DNA of 64,000 nt from CAZXWN01 sp964644695 [NCBI: uncultured bacterium]. GTDB lineage: Bacteria; UBP4; UBA4092. Position 1 is the first letter of the stretch. Every line of letters begins with the position of its first letter. This document shows positions 35,918 to 45,563 of this stretch, piece by piece. Made by a program: the position numbers and the translations under genes. The DNA is taken from NCBI GenBank assembly GCA_964644695.1, contig CAZXWN010000012.1:14326-78325 (forward strand). Reading direction: 5' to 3'. The notes below the pieces were generated by a model, which saw nothing but the letters and a program-made list of their open reading frames with translations, was not told the DNA's origin and made no database searches.

Positions 35918-37462
35918 ATGAGATTCGGAAATGAACACAAAGCCCACACAATTTGGACCCGAGGGATATTAAGTACTATCCTGGTCGTGTCCCTGATATC
36001 TGTACCGTTAACACTTGTAACGGCAGATGAACCCAATCCCGCGTATAAAGCAACAAAGGTTAAGAAAGTCAGTGTTAGTGCTGAAGCAGAGAAAGCCATG
36101 GCTGCAATCGCCCCCATGGATCGTCTGGTCTCTGCCTCATTTTCACAGGCTGACTTGCCGGATGTAATCCGAGTTTTGTCTGAACAGGCAAAATTGAACA
36201 TCTATGCTGGCCCGGAGGTTGTTGGTAAAGTGACCCTCCAGGTCCAGAATCGCCCTGTAGGTGAAGTATTAAAATATGTTCTTGATATAAATGGCTTTAA
36301 CTTTGAGCAAATTGGTGATGATGCTGTACGCGTTTATGCCAAACCTCAACCAGTTAAACCAGAACCTCCTGCCCCCAAGGGTCCAATAACCAAGGTTTTT
36401 GCAGTTGATTATTCTGGTGCCGATGAAATTGCAACAGCTATCGAAAAGCTTATCAAAGTGGATGCTATCCAGACGATGAAAGCCCCGGCTCTAAATAAGG
36501 GAAGCCGTGGCAATGTTGTCTCTGGTGCAGGTACTATTATTGTTACTGCTAATGATGATGTAATGAAACAAGTTGAACAATTGATCCGTAAATTGGATAA
36601 ACCCATTCAACAAGTCATGATTGACATTCGGATGGTCAGCATTCAGTTAGAGTCTAATAAGGATTTAGGCTTTGGCTGGGATGGTGCCTTGGGTGGTTCC
36701 TGGAATGGTGCTAATGCGGTAGGTGTTGGTTATACTCCTGCCATGGGAAATTTATTTAATACATCGACAACCATTGCAGGATTAATATCAGCACCATTTT
36801 CTGCAGGTGGTTTAACTAATGGAAATCTGGGTAATTTTGTCTTCAATCTTTCAACGGATAGCCGCTCCTTGGTGGGTGCTCTCAGAGCGATGATTGAAGA
36901 ACAAAAGGCTGATTTGTTGGCTAATCCTCGTTTGATTGCTTTAAATAATACTGAGTCAAATTTTGATTTAACGGAAGAACTTCCTTATGTTGAATTTCAG
37001 TTAGATCAACAGACAAATACATTGACCGGAACTGCTAAGTTTGATAAAAAAGCAGGAATTCAATTAACTGTCGCTCCACAGATTACTTCTGATGGCAGAA
37101 TTCTGATGAGGGTTGTTCCTGAACAAACACTACATAAAGGTGATGTCAAAATACAAACCGCAGCAGGTGCACCCATAACAGGAATTCCAATTATTGATAT
37201 CAGGAAAGTGGATGTGACCGTGATGATGAATAATGGTCAGACTTTAGTGATAGGTGGGTTAAGAAGTAAGAATGAAACTCTCACTGAGAGTAAAATTCCA
37301 TGGTTGTCTGATATCCCAATGTTAGGAAATCTCTTTAAGATGAAAAGCACGGCTACAACTCGGAGTGAGTTGGTTATCTTAGTGACCCCAACGATAGTTC
37401 CGAATGATGTGGCCTTAACTACGGAAGAAAAGATGATGTATGACAAGGTGGATTTCTTTTAA
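35918..37462 (+). CDS. pilQ: Type IV pilus secretin PilQ
   Basis: Outer-membrane secretin of 514 residues, compact for PilQ. A signal peptide (ILSTILVVSLISVPLTLVTA), STN/N0 domain (SASFSQADLPDVIRVLSEQ, LQVQNRPVGEVLKYVLD), an N1/NolW domain (KVFAVDYSGADEIATAI) and the secretin domain with DIRMVSIQLESNKDLGF, LLANPRLIALNN and the end WLSDIPMLGNLFK, ELVILVTPTIV. No AMIN domains. I start at ATG 35918 with GGGAGG 10 bases upstream; the in-frame ATG at 35867 would add a non-signal-like lead. Confidence 0.94.
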   Translation: MRFGNEHKAHTIWTRGILSTILVVSLISVPLTLVTADEPNPAYKATKVKKVSVSAEAEKAMAAIAPMDRLVSASFSQADLPDVIRVLSEQAKLNIYAGPEVVGKVTLQVQNRPVGEVLKYVLDINGFNFEQIGDDAVRVYAKPQPVKPEPPAPKGPITKVFAVDYSGADEIATAIEKLIKVDAIQTMKAPALNKGSRGNVVSGAGTIIVTANDDVMKQVEQLIRKLDKPIQQVMIDIRMVSIQLESNKDLGFGWDGALGGSWNGANAVGVGYTPAMGNLFNTSTTIAGLISAPFSAGGLTNGNLGNFVFNLSTDSRSLVGALRAMIEEQKADLLANPRLIALNNTESNFDLTEELPYVEFQLDQQTNTLTGTAKFDKKAGIQLTVAPQITSDGRILMRVVPEQTLHKGDVKIQTAAGAPITGIPIIDIRKVDVTVMMNNGQTLVIGGLRSKNETLTESKIPWLSDIPMLGNLFKMKSTATTRSELVILVTPTIVPNDVALTTEEKMMYDKVDFF

Positions 37463-37526
37463 GCTAAATCCATGAAAGTGTTTTCTCCCGCAAAATCAGT
37501 TAAAATAGAAGTGCTGGCATTTACTG

Positions 37527-37558
37527 ACAGGCAATCCTGCGTATGCAGGGTTGCCTGT
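37527..37558 (+). terminator. Hairpin after pilQ
   Basis: ACAGGCAA-CCTGC, loop GTAT, GCAGG-TTGCCTGT, followed by TAATTTAG. A strong stem with a poor U-run, 64 bases after the pilQ stop and 21 bases before rsfS. Confidence 0.65.
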
Positions 37559-37579
37559 TAATTTAGAAAAGGAATTTGC

Positions 37580-37969
37580 ATGACATTGAAAAAAAAGATA
37601 GAAGGACAAGACCTTGCACTTAAAATAGCAGATTTGGCAGAAGACTTAAAAGCCTCTGATGTTATGGTAATGGACTTACGAAAGTTGTCTAATTTCTCAG
37701 ATTATTTTGTAATTTGTTCGGGTGATTCAGATACGCATGCACGAGCAATTGCCGACCATGTGGTGGATGAGCTGGAAGCTCAGAAAATAAATGTGCTACA
37801 CCAGGAAGGCAGTGATTGGGGATTATGGGTTCTTTTAGATTATGGCGATGTTGTGGTTCATGTATTTGAAAAGGACACCCGTCAATATTACGATCTGGAG
37901 CGGTTATGGGGAGATGCAGACATTGTTCGGGGTGCATTCCCTGTTGAAGAGAAAAAGCTGACGGATTAA
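37580..37969 (+). CDS. rsfS: Ribosome silencing factor RsfS
   Basis: Protein of 129 residues that binds L14 and blocks subunit joining. Family motifs: DVMVMDLRKLSNFSDYFVICSG, SDTHARAIADHV, GSDWGLWVLLDYGDVVVHVF and YYDLERLWGDA. AAGGA precedes the ATG. It is single, without the usual nadD neighbour, although nadB lies in the window. Confidence 0.97.
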   Translation: MTLKKKIEGQDLALKIADLAEDLKASDVMVMDLRKLSNFSDYFVICSGDSDTHARAIADHVVDELEAQKINVLHQEGSDWGLWVLLDYGDVVVHVFEKDTRQYYDLERLWGDADIVRGAFPVEEKKLTD

Positions 37970-37980
37970 AGGCATATTAA

Positions 37981-38016
37981 AAAATCGGCGAAAAGATTAA
38001 CCTTTTCGCCGATTTT
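37981..38016. terminator. Bidirectional terminator between rsfS and the RlmI-like gene
   Basis: AAAATCGGCGAAAAG, loop ATTAA, CCTTTTCGCCGATTTT. U-rich on both strands, so it can end both convergent transcripts. Confidence 0.9.
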
Positions 38017-38017
38017 G

Positions 38018-39208
38018 TTATTTCATGTTATTAACCTGGATTGTAAGGCATTTCAGGTATTCTGTTTCAGGCACAGACATTAAAATGGGATGATCAAGAG
38101 ACTGGTTTCCTGTACGAAGTAATCGTAATTGGGATCCACTCTTAGTCGCGGCTTCCTGTACCAGATCTCTGAACTCATCACGGTGGACCAATTGAGAACA
38201 GGATGAAGTAATAAGGACTCCCCCAGGTTTAACCAATGACATGGCGAGTCGGTTTAATTTAACGTAACCTTTTCTAGCTGCAGGTAAATGAGGTCTTGAT
38301 TTAGCAAAAGCAGGAGGGTCACAAATTACTAGGTCATATTGTTTTTTATCGCGGATCCATGCGGGTAATATCTCCATAACATCACCTTTTTGGAACTGAC
38401 ATGAGGTGAAACCATTAGATGCAGCATTCTTTCTCGCTAACTCCAAGGCAGAAGATGAACTATCTATTCCCAGAATATGGCTGGCTCCAAAATTTGCTGC
38501 ATATAATGCCCATGGACCAACTCCACAAAAAAGGTCAAGAACTTCTTTACCTTTGACCAAGTCTGAGATACTCTGACGATTTATCCTATGATCAAAGAAA
38601 AATCCAGTTTTTTGGCCTTCCAAGACATTTACTGTTAATTTAATGCCATCTTGATAAATATCAATAGATTCTGAAGGGGTCCCTGCTAAGACACCTTGAG
38701 TTGGCGCTAATCCCTCGTAGTTTCGAATCGTAGCATCGCTACGCTCCAGAATAAAGGATGGGCTGACTAATCTGGTTAGTTGTTCCACAATAGTGTCTTT
38801 GCATTTTTCCATTCCAGCGGTCATTATCTGTATGACAAGAGCTTCTCCGTATCGGTCCACGACTAATCCTGGCAGATAGTCTCCCTCAGAATAAATCATT
38901 CGATATGAAGTATCTCCCGGATATATAGATTCTCGGTATTGGAGTGCTTTTTGAAAGCGACGGAAAAAGAAGTCTTCGCCAATGTTTTCTTCTTTGCTTC
39001 GAGTTAGAATGCGACCGGCTATTAATGAGTGGGGATTGTAATATCCGCGGCCAAGAAAACGCCCCTCATCGGATATAAAATCAACAAGTGTTCCTGGCGC
39101 CAGTTTTGGTTGTTTGGTTAACTCATTACTAAATACCCAAAGGTGTCCGGATTGAATCCGTTGAGTATGCTTCTTTTGCACGATTATGTCTGGATAGTTT
39201 ATCATCAT
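38018..39208 (-). CDS. RlmI-type 23S rRNA (cytosine-C5) methyltransferase
   Basis: Protein of 396 residues with an N-terminal PUA domain (HLWVFSNELTKQPKLAPGTLVDF), EEHMT-like central part, and C-terminal Rossmann SAM domain: VLDLFCGVGPWALYAA, CDPPAFAKSR and SSCSQLVHRDEF with the catalytic Cys. E. coli RlmI modifies C1962; some homologs act on other positions, so the exact site is inferred. Start ATGATG with no strong ribosome site. Monocistronic. Confidence 0.92.
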   Translation of the reverse strand: MMINYPDIIVQKKHTQRIQSGHLWVFSNELTKQPKLAPGTLVDFISDEGRFLGRGYYNPHSLIAGRILTRSKEENIGEDFFFRRFQKALQYRESIYPGDTSYRMIYSEGDYLPGLVVDRYGEALVIQIMTAGMEKCKDTIVEQLTRLVSPSFILERSDATIRNYEGLAPTQGVLAGTPSESIDIYQDGIKLTVNVLEGQKTGFFFDHRINRQSISDLVKGKEVLDLFCGVGPWALYAANFGASHILGIDSSSSALELARKNAASNGFTSCQFQKGDVMEILPAWIRDKKQYDLVICDPPAFAKSRPHLPAARKGYVKLNRLAMSLVKPGGVLITSSCSQLVHRDEFRDLVQEAATKSGSQLRLLRTGNQSLDHPILMSVPETEYLKCLTIQVNNMK

Positions 39209-39273
39209 ATACCTGTATTATTTAGATGAATCTATTTTATAGTATATTTACTCTCAGATAAGAAAGAGAATTT

Positions 39274-39804
39274 ATGGCCGCTGAATGGGTAACAGGAAAA
39301 ACACTGTGGATTCGGATGGGAATACTGGTTTGTGTGATTGTTTTTGTATGGATATACTTTTTTCATATACAGCCTCATCCATATCGGAAGGTGTGGATTG
39401 GTGTAGTGGCTCCAATGGACAGGCCAAATTCTCAATTCATTGAGTATGGTACTGAAGCTGCTGTTTTTCGCTGGAATCTGAATGGTGGAATATTTAGTTT
39501 GATGATTAAAGAAGATAAATGTACTCCCAGAACATTAATCAATGAGGCCCAGATTTTATATGGTTATCAGACAGTTAGAAATCTGTTGGGAGTCATTGTT
39601 GCTGCAGATTCTACACATTCTAGAGTCTGGCAATACAAGCAGGGGATACCTATTTTTTATGCAGTCGATTCTGCGGGTGCTGACCAGGCCGTTAATTCAT
39701 TATTGAAAGCAATTAAGGAAAATTACACGATTAACAGAGAAATAATATATTCTATTGTTTCATCTCAAACAAAACAGTATCCAGTTTCAGAGGTGCCCCA
39801 TTAA
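39274..39804 (+). CDS. Membrane-anchored periplasmic-binding-like protein
   Basis: Protein of 176 residues with one N-terminal transmembrane helix (about 15-30) and a periplasmic part resembling the first half of a type 1 periplasmic binding domain: RKVWIGVVAPMD, FIEYGTEAAVFRWN and LLGVIVAADSTHSRVWQYK. A full binding protein has about 350 residues, so the second lobe is missing. Its stop overlaps the probable start of the next gene, so the two are likely coupled. Function unknown. Confidence 0.75.
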   Translation: MAAEWVTGKTLWIRMGILVCVIVFVWIYFFHIQPHPYRKVWIGVVAPMDRPNSQFIEYGTEAAVFRWNLNGGIFSLMIKEDKCTPRTLINEAQILYGYQTVRNLLGVIVAADSTHSRVWQYKQGIPIFYAVDSAGADQAVNSLLKAIKENYTINREIIYSIVSSQTKQYPVSEVPH

Positions 39805-41515
39805 AACAACTTCTTATACGCTTTTTATTTGTGGATTACTGCTTCTAATTGGGATTCCAGTGTTGATCCCTTTCCTTAATCCTCATTATTTTATTCTCAC
39901 GCATGACCAATACTTTCCTTTGCATCGGTTGATGGCCATGGATCAATGTTTGCAAGAGGGGCAATTTCCTCCTCGATGGGTTGGGTTCTTGGGATTAGGA
40001 TACGGATATCCTTTATTTAATTATTATGCGCCGTTGGCTTATTACTTAGCCTGGCCCATTTTGAAAGTGACTGGAAATCCTGTTGTTGCAATCCATAGTG
40101 TGTTTGTTTTGGGTTTGTCCTTCGGAGGATGGGGTGTTTGGAAATGGTTGAAACGATATGTGACAACTCCAAGAGTTGCTTGGTTAGGTGTGGCATTGTA
40201 TGTTTATTTCCCCTACCATTGGGTCAATGCCTGTGTAAGAGGCGATATTTCTGAACTATTGGCGTCGTCGTTTTTTTTCTGGGTCTTATGGTCGATAGAT
40301 ATTCTGGGAGACGATTTATCTGATAGGAAATCGATATACTCAGTGGGCCTGTTAGGTAGTTTTTTTTATGCTGCAATATTACTCAGTCATAATATTACTT
40401 CCCTAATATTTAGCGGATTTTTGATTATCTATTGCATAGTTCACTTTTACCGTTCAAAGAAATCCTGGCTGCTTGTTACTGTAATGATTTTGGGTGGATT
40501 GGGACTGGCTTGTTTTTTTTGGTTGCCTGCTTTTATTGAAAAAAAATACGTGGGCGTTGAATCTTTATTAAGGGATGCGCCTTTCTGGGAACACTATGTC
40601 TATCCTCAACAGTTATTTATTCCATCCTATGGGTTTGGGGGCAGTGTTTCAGGCCTATCAGATGGAATGAGTTTCAATGTTGGTTTATTTCATTGGGTGA
40701 TGGCCGTAGCAGGGTTATATTTATTGATCAAGAGGCGCTGGGCTGGTCCTTTGTATAGGCTGGGTTGGATACACGGTATTGGCTTATGTGTGCTCCTGAT
40801 TATGATGACCCCCATCAGTTATATGGTATGGAAGATGACACCCTTATTCCCATTTGTTATGTACCCCTGGAGATTATTGTCCCTGGTTGCTATTCCGTTA
40901 GTGTTCTTATCTGTAATGTCTTTTGATAAATTATTGTTAGGTAAACCTTCGCAATACATAAATCTGGTGTTGTTATTGTCTATATTGGTTGTTGTTGCTT
41001 TGATTTTTCCGTATTGGGGCAGAGCTCGCCACATTCTGTATGATCCTCAGGTTCTAAGTCGGCAGATAGTATGGAACATTGAGCGCCAGACAGGGACATA
41101 TGGCACAACTATGAGTAATGAGTATTTACCCAAAACTGTTATCCAGATGCCAGAACAACCATCGAGTTATCCTGTCTTGTATGAAAATTTAGAATGGGTC
41201 TCTGATCTTCGAATAGAATCACAGAATGGGTCTTATGGTCAGTATCAAATAAACTCTGATATTGAACGAAAAATAATCATAAACCGATTTATGTTCCCTG
41301 GTTGGTACGTCAAAGTAAATGGGAATTCAGTCCCGATATCATCCACTAGAAATGGATTGATACAGGTGGTAATACCTGCAGGACAATCCATTATTGAAGT
41401 AAGCTGGGGGCGAACACGGACTAGAATGATTGCTGAATGGATTTCCATTGTCTCAATATTGGGTTGGTTGGGATTGGCTTGGAGAAGTGTGAAAATTAAG
41501 CCAGAACTTACTTGA
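39800..41515 (+). CDS. PTPS-related multi-pass membrane protein (GT-C-like)
   Basis: Protein of about 571 residues with about 11-13 transmembrane segments. The N-terminal part FPPRWVGFLGLGYGYPLFNYYAPLAYYLAW is the signature of the 6-pyruvoyl-tetrahydropterin-synthase-related membrane family (PF10131), GT-C-like in layout; the last part is a beta-rich periplasmic domain. The start is unclear. The frame is open back to a TTG at 39755 with no ribosome site; an ATT at 39800 overlaps the previous stop (ATTAA) and has GAGGTG 4 bases upstream. The first ATG (39919 region) would remove the first helix. Ends overlapping the convergent CHC2-TPR gene by 8 bases. Confidence 0.8.
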   Translation: MKTTSYTLFICGLLLLIGIPVLIPFLNPHYFILTHDQYFPLHRLMAMDQCLQEGQFPPRWVGFLGLGYGYPLFNYYAPLAYYLAWPILKVTGNPVVAIHSVFVLGLSFGGWGVWKWLKRYVTTPRVAWLGVALYVYFPYHWVNACVRGDISELLASSFFFWVLWSIDILGDDLSDRKSIYSVGLLGSFFYAAILLSHNITSLIFSGFLIIYCIVHFYRSKKSWLLVTVMILGGLGLACFFWLPAFIEKKYVGVESLLRDAPFWEHYVYPQQLFIPSYGFGGSVSGLSDGMSFNVGLFHWVMAVAGLYLLIKRRWAGPLYRLGWIHGIGLCVLLIMMTPISYMVWKMTPLFPFVMYPWRLLSLVAIPLVFLSVMSFDKLLLGKPSQYINLVLLLSILVVVALIFPYWGRARHILYDPQVLSRQIVWNIERQTGTYGTTMSNEYLPKTVIQMPEQPSSYPVLYENLEWVSDLRIESQNGSYGQYQINSDIERKIIINRFMFPGWYVKVNGNSVPISSTRNGLIQVVIPAGQSIIEVSWGRTRTRMIAEWISIVSILGWLGLAWRSVKIKPELT

Positions 41516-44366
41516 TTTTGCTTTCCAATTTATCAATGGATTGGAGTATGACAGTGTCTTCTTTAGCAAGATCTCTCATGCGTTGAAGAATCTTTTTTGT
41601 TTCTTTAGTATTTTTCTTTGCAATCAATAATCCTGCTATAACATCATATTCCATTAAAGTGTTGGATATATCATTTTCTTTCTCATATTGCTGAACAAGT
41701 TTTATGCGAAGAGTCATATCTTGAGAATCAAGCCGGACCATGTTCTGTAGTACCCCGACAATTTCTTTGGTTTTTCCCGTATTGTCAAGATGACTCAGTA
41801 AAAGCTTATATATCTTCATTGCCTCTTGTGGCATTTTTTGAATACGGTAGAGTTCAGCTAATAGATGAAGGCCTTCCAGTTGATCTGGATAAAGAGAAGA
41901 CATTTTTCTGAACATGGCTGTAGCTGCAACATAATCTTTTTTTTGAATAAGCTTACGTCCACCGGCAAGAAAACATTTAACCCCTTCGTCCTGGTTTCCA
42001 ATTTTATGAAAGATAGTTCCCATCTTTTCATAAATATCTGTTTGTTCTGGATCCAGTTTCAAAATGGTTTGATAAACTGTTGCCGCTTCTTTGAGTTTTT
42101 TCTTTTTCAAGAAAGCCTCGGCGAGTTCAGCATAACACTGTATTGCTTGAGGTATCTTGTCTGTCTTCTGATACACCTGAGCCATATGAAGTAATGGATC
42201 TGGACTGCCAGGAGAGGCTTCCAGTGCTTTGTTAAAACACGAGACGGCTTTAGCCATCTGTCCACTACCTGCATAAAAGATTCCTGTCTGAGTGTAATAC
42301 TTTTCAGTTTTAGCTGCATCTTTTGTCTGCGAGCAAGCTAATGCCAATGCCTCTAGAATTTTTATGTTTTTATTATCCAGTTGATAGGCTTTCTCTAAAA
42401 CAGGAACAGCCATGGCTGGACTATTTTTCTTCAAATACAATGCGGATGCTGTAGTCCATTGATTAATAGCATCCGCTGGTTTGCCAGCAGCTGCCATTAA
42501 GTTGCCGATTCGGGTGATGATGCTAGTCTGCGTTTTATCAAGTTTTAGGATATAAGCATAAGTTTTTTGAGCATCTTCAAAATTGTTCTGCTTTACCTGT
42601 TCATAAGCTAATCGGCTGTAACAGCCAAGGGCCCTGTTCTTTTGTCCAATTTGCTGATATAGCTCGCCTTGTAACTGGAGTAAGGTCATGCGGCGTTGGT
42701 TATATTTAAGGCCTTCTTTGACCAACTTAAGAGCTTCATCCCATCTTTTTTGTTGTTGATATAAAGTAGCCAGACGCAGGAGATGGAATACGAATTGTTC
42801 CCATCGGGAATTATGTCTGTAGAATTCGAGTAATCCTTCATGGGCTTGCAGAGAATCCGGATTTAATTCAATGATTGTATTCAAGAACTTGTATGCGGAT
42901 GAATAATCTTTTCTGGATTGATACCTTTGAGCCAGGTGTAAAAGATTTTGTTCAGCTTCTTCTTTTCTATCGGTCTTAATTAGATAATCTGTATATGACT
43001 GAAGGATTTCCTCATTATCTGGTTCTAGACCAAGGATTTTCTTCCAATACTCGGCTGCTTTGTCTGTGTCTTTTTCGTTGAGCGCTTCTAATGCTATTTC
43101 CTTATACAACGGAAGCAGCTCAGCCGATTTGCCTGTTTTGATGTATAGCTCTTCCAGTTTACTTTGAATCTGGTGGTCTTCTGGATTGATCTTTGTTAAT
43201 TTCTCTAATGTTTGCAGTGCGCCTTCGTAATCTTCACTTTTGGTTTGTAGTTGCGCCAGAGCAGGATACTGGTTTTTTAGCAGATCTTTATCGCCATTGT
43301 CAGCTTCAATTAGTTGGACATATTTTTGTCTTAATATTAAGGAATCAGGAAGTGCAGTAGTGACATCCTTTAGTAACAAAAGAGCATCTTTAGTTTTCTT
43401 TTCACTTAGCAGGAGCTCAACCGTATCAACCGACAGTTGCCCGGCTTGTTCCATCTGATTGTGGAGGCAATATCCACGAATAAGAAGAAGGCGAACCTCA
43501 ATGTCTCTGGTTTTTGATTTATGGACTTTTTCAAGGAATTGAATGCCACGGCCTTCTTGTCCTTTAATTGTGAGATAGAGTTCTCCCGCTTTCTTCATCA
43601 TTATGGCAGCGTCAGCGGCCTTGTTATTTGCAATTAACAGGGGAACCTGAAGTTCGTACCAGGCCGGATTGTTGGGGTCATGCTTGGCCATCATTTGATA
43701 TAAATCCATCAAAAGCAGGTTTTCTTTCAGGACTTGATATCCCGTGATGGCTTTTTTAAGAGATTCCAGAGCTTCTTTCTTCTGGCCCATACCCAATAAT
43801 GCTTTTCCCGTTAACTCGTGCAGTTTCGGATTATCAGGCTGGATTTTTAATGCTGACTCAAGCAAGGGTAAGGATTCTTGATATTTACCACCTGCTACCA
43901 GCTTTTCCAGTGTGCCCGTATCAATAGCCGTCCCGGAAACCTTTTTCTTTTCAATGGGCTTGGCTTTAGTAGGATTGATTTTAGCTATTGGTTTCTCAGT
44001 CGTTTCAGCAGGTTGAGTTTCTTCTTCAACAGGTGTTTCAACATTGATATCTTCAAGATCAATTCCTAACTTGGTTGCCCAAAAAATAACCGCATCAAGT
44101 CGGGAAATATTCTTTGTTTTTGAATAAAGGTCTAACAGGTCACCACCATTAAATCCAGGACAGTGAGTAAATCCGCATTTGATAGTATTACGCCCAAGAG
44201 TAATGGTGAGGCTTCGGAATAATGATTCATTATGGATGGGGCAGAAACAACGTATAGTATTACCATCGTCATGAATAGTATCGGTTCGATATCCGATATC
44301 TTCCAAGACGTCATTGGCATTCATTTGCTGATTTAACTGGTCTTCAAACTTTCCCGCACTTTTCAT
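41508..44366 (-). CDS. CHC2 zinc finger fused to a long TPR array
   Basis: Protein of 952 residues. The first 100 resemble the DnaG primase CHC2 zinc finger: CPIH (Cys42, His45), Cys64 and Cys69, then GGDLLDLY and ISRLDAVIFWATKLGI, as in DnaG. A linker rich in Thr, Pro and Glu (about 108-150) leads to at least 18 TPR-like helical pairs to the C-terminus. No TOPRIM/polymerase region follows, so it is not a primase. No signal peptide, so probably cytoplasmic. It could read a nucleic acid or just bind zinc, with TPRs as a protein scaffold. I know of no defined function for this fusion. It is followed upstream by panD on the same strand. Confidence 0.85.
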   Translation of the reverse strand: MKSAGKFEDQLNQQMNANDVLEDIGYRTDTIHDDGNTIRCFCPIHNESLFRSLTITLGRNTIKCGFTHCPGFNGGDLLDLYSKTKNISRLDAVIFWATKLGIDLEDINVETPVEEETQPAETTEKPIAKINPTKAKPIEKKKVSGTAIDTGTLEKLVAGGKYQESLPLLESALKIQPDNPKLHELTGKALLGMGQKKEALESLKKAITGYQVLKENLLLMDLYQMMAKHDPNNPAWYELQVPLLIANNKAADAAIMMKKAGELYLTIKGQEGRGIQFLEKVHKSKTRDIEVRLLLIRGYCLHNQMEQAGQLSVDTVELLLSEKKTKDALLLLKDVTTALPDSLILRQKYVQLIEADNGDKDLLKNQYPALAQLQTKSEDYEGALQTLEKLTKINPEDHQIQSKLEELYIKTGKSAELLPLYKEIALEALNEKDTDKAAEYWKKILGLEPDNEEILQSYTDYLIKTDRKEEAEQNLLHLAQRYQSRKDYSSAYKFLNTIIELNPDSLQAHEGLLEFYRHNSRWEQFVFHLLRLATLYQQQKRWDEALKLVKEGLKYNQRRMTLLQLQGELYQQIGQKNRALGCYSRLAYEQVKQNNFEDAQKTYAYILKLDKTQTSIITRIGNLMAAAGKPADAINQWTTASALYLKKNSPAMAVPVLEKAYQLDNKNIKILEALALACSQTKDAAKTEKYYTQTGIFYAGSGQMAKAVSCFNKALEASPGSPDPLLHMAQVYQKTDKIPQAIQCYAELAEAFLKKKKLKEAATVYQTILKLDPEQTDIYEKMGTIFHKIGNQDEGVKCFLAGGRKLIQKKDYVAATAMFRKMSSLYPDQLEGLHLLAELYRIQKMPQEAMKIYKLLLSHLDNTGKTKEIVGVLQNMVRLDSQDMTLRIKLVQQYEKENDISNTLMEYDVIAGLLIAKKNTKETKKILQRMRDLAKEDTVILQSIDKLESKIK

Positions 44367-44390
44367 GAATTATAAGGTAATCCCATATAC

Positions 44391-44747
44391 TTATTTTTTC
44401 TGAATGATTTGGTTGTTTTCCCCGCAGACAATGATTGTTGGGTGGTAATTGGGGTCATGCTTCATTTGTAAGAAAGTGAAAATAACTAATTTATCGCCTG
44501 CCACACCATACCGGGCAGCCGCACCATTCAGGCATACCACACCGGACCCTCGTGCCCCTTTAATTAAATAAGTTTCGAATCGTTCTCCATTGGTGATGTT
44601 GGCGACCAGGATTTTCTCATATTCAACCATGTCTGCGGCATCCATTAAGTCCTCATCCAGCATTAAACTGCCTTCATAAGTTAATTGGGTATCTGTCACC
44701 CTGCAAGTGTGGACTTTTGATCGCAACATAATTCGTTCTAAGGACAT
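44391..44747 (-). CDS. panD: Aspartate 1-decarboxylase
   Basis: Makes beta-alanine for pantothenate and CoA. 118 residues, with the self-cleavage site at YEGS (pyruvoyl group from Ser27), plus MLRSKVHTCRVT, RFETYLIKGARGSGVVCLNGAAAR. AAAGGAG lies 11 bases upstream. It is 24 bases before the CHC2-TPR gene; other pan genes are not in the window. Confidence 0.97.
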   Translation of the reverse strand: MSLERIMLRSKVHTCRVTDTQLTYEGSLMLDEDLMDAADMVEYEKILVANITNGERFETYLIKGARGSGVVCLNGAAARYGVAGDKLVIFTFLQMKHDPNYHPTIIVCGENNQIIQKK

Positions 44748-44802
44748 GGGATATGAGACTCCTTTATTTAGGATTTAAGGCTTTATTATATCATTGGCGT
44801 GT

Positions 44803-45546
44803 TTATTTATCAGAATGAGAGTGAAAGTCTTGTTGTTTATCTGAATTGAGTAAAACTATGATTTCCTCATTTATTTGGTGGATAGTTTTCTCATCCGGGG
44901 TTTCTGGAGAGTATTGATTCAACAAAGATTCGATTCTGCGTGCACACTGCGCTACAATCTCAAATCCATAAGTAGCGGCAGAACCCGCTAATTTATGTGT
45001 TTCCATAATCAGTTTTTTATACAGGTCATCGGATGGTTTTGTTTTGAAGGATTCCCATGTAATTTGTATTTGTTTGAATTTTTCGGGCAGTCGAAGCTTG
45101 TAACTATGATGTGCGGCCTGAAGTTTTTCCTGCATGGATGAATCGGGAGATGTTATTTGATTGGATTCCCAGATTTGATGGATTTGTTCCGGAAGAGTCA
45201 TGGGGTCAAATGGTTTGATTATGACATCCAAGGCTCCCATGTTTCGGTATTCATTCAGTTCTTTGGGGAGTACTTTGGCTGTTAGAAATACTACCGGTGT
45301 ATATCGTGTTGTATCCAGTTTTCGCAGTGCTGCTAGAGTGGTGGGGCCATCCATATCAGGCATCATTACATCCAGGATGATTATGTCCGGCTTAAACAGG
45401 GTGACCTTTTCGAGCGCTTCCAGACCCGAATTACATGTTTCAACGGTAAAGTGACCTACCAGCTCGAGTGACATTCTGATAATGTGTTGAATATCAGCAT
45501 CGTCTTCTACGCAAAGAATTCGTTTTGGTTTGTTTTTACTTGTCAT
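44803..45546 (-). CDS. Response regulator with REC and Hpt domains
   Basis: Protein of 247 residues. The receiver (about 6-125) has the acidic pair EDD, the phosphoacceptor in IIILDVMMPDMDG, the Thr in FLTAKV and Lys in IKPFDP. The C-terminal Hpt domain (about 160-235) has the phospho-His in METHKLAGSAATYGF. No DNA-binding domain. It lies 17 bases after the six-PAS kinase gene, so the kinase, REC and Hpt could form a phosphorelay toward a distant regulator. Confidence 0.92.
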   Translation of the reverse strand: MTSKNKPKRILCVEDDADIQHIIRMSLELVGHFTVETCNSGLEALEKVTLFKPDIIILDVMMPDMDGPTTLAALRKLDTTRYTPVVFLTAKVLPKELNEYRNMGALDVIIKPFDPMTLPEQIHQIWESNQITSPDSSMQEKLQAAHHSYKLRLPEKFKQIQITWESFKTKPSDDLYKKLIMETHKLAGSAATYGFEIVAQCARRIESLLNQYSPETPDEKTIHQINEEIIVLLNSDKQQDFHSHSDK

Positions 45547-45563
45547 ATAAATAACACCCTGTA

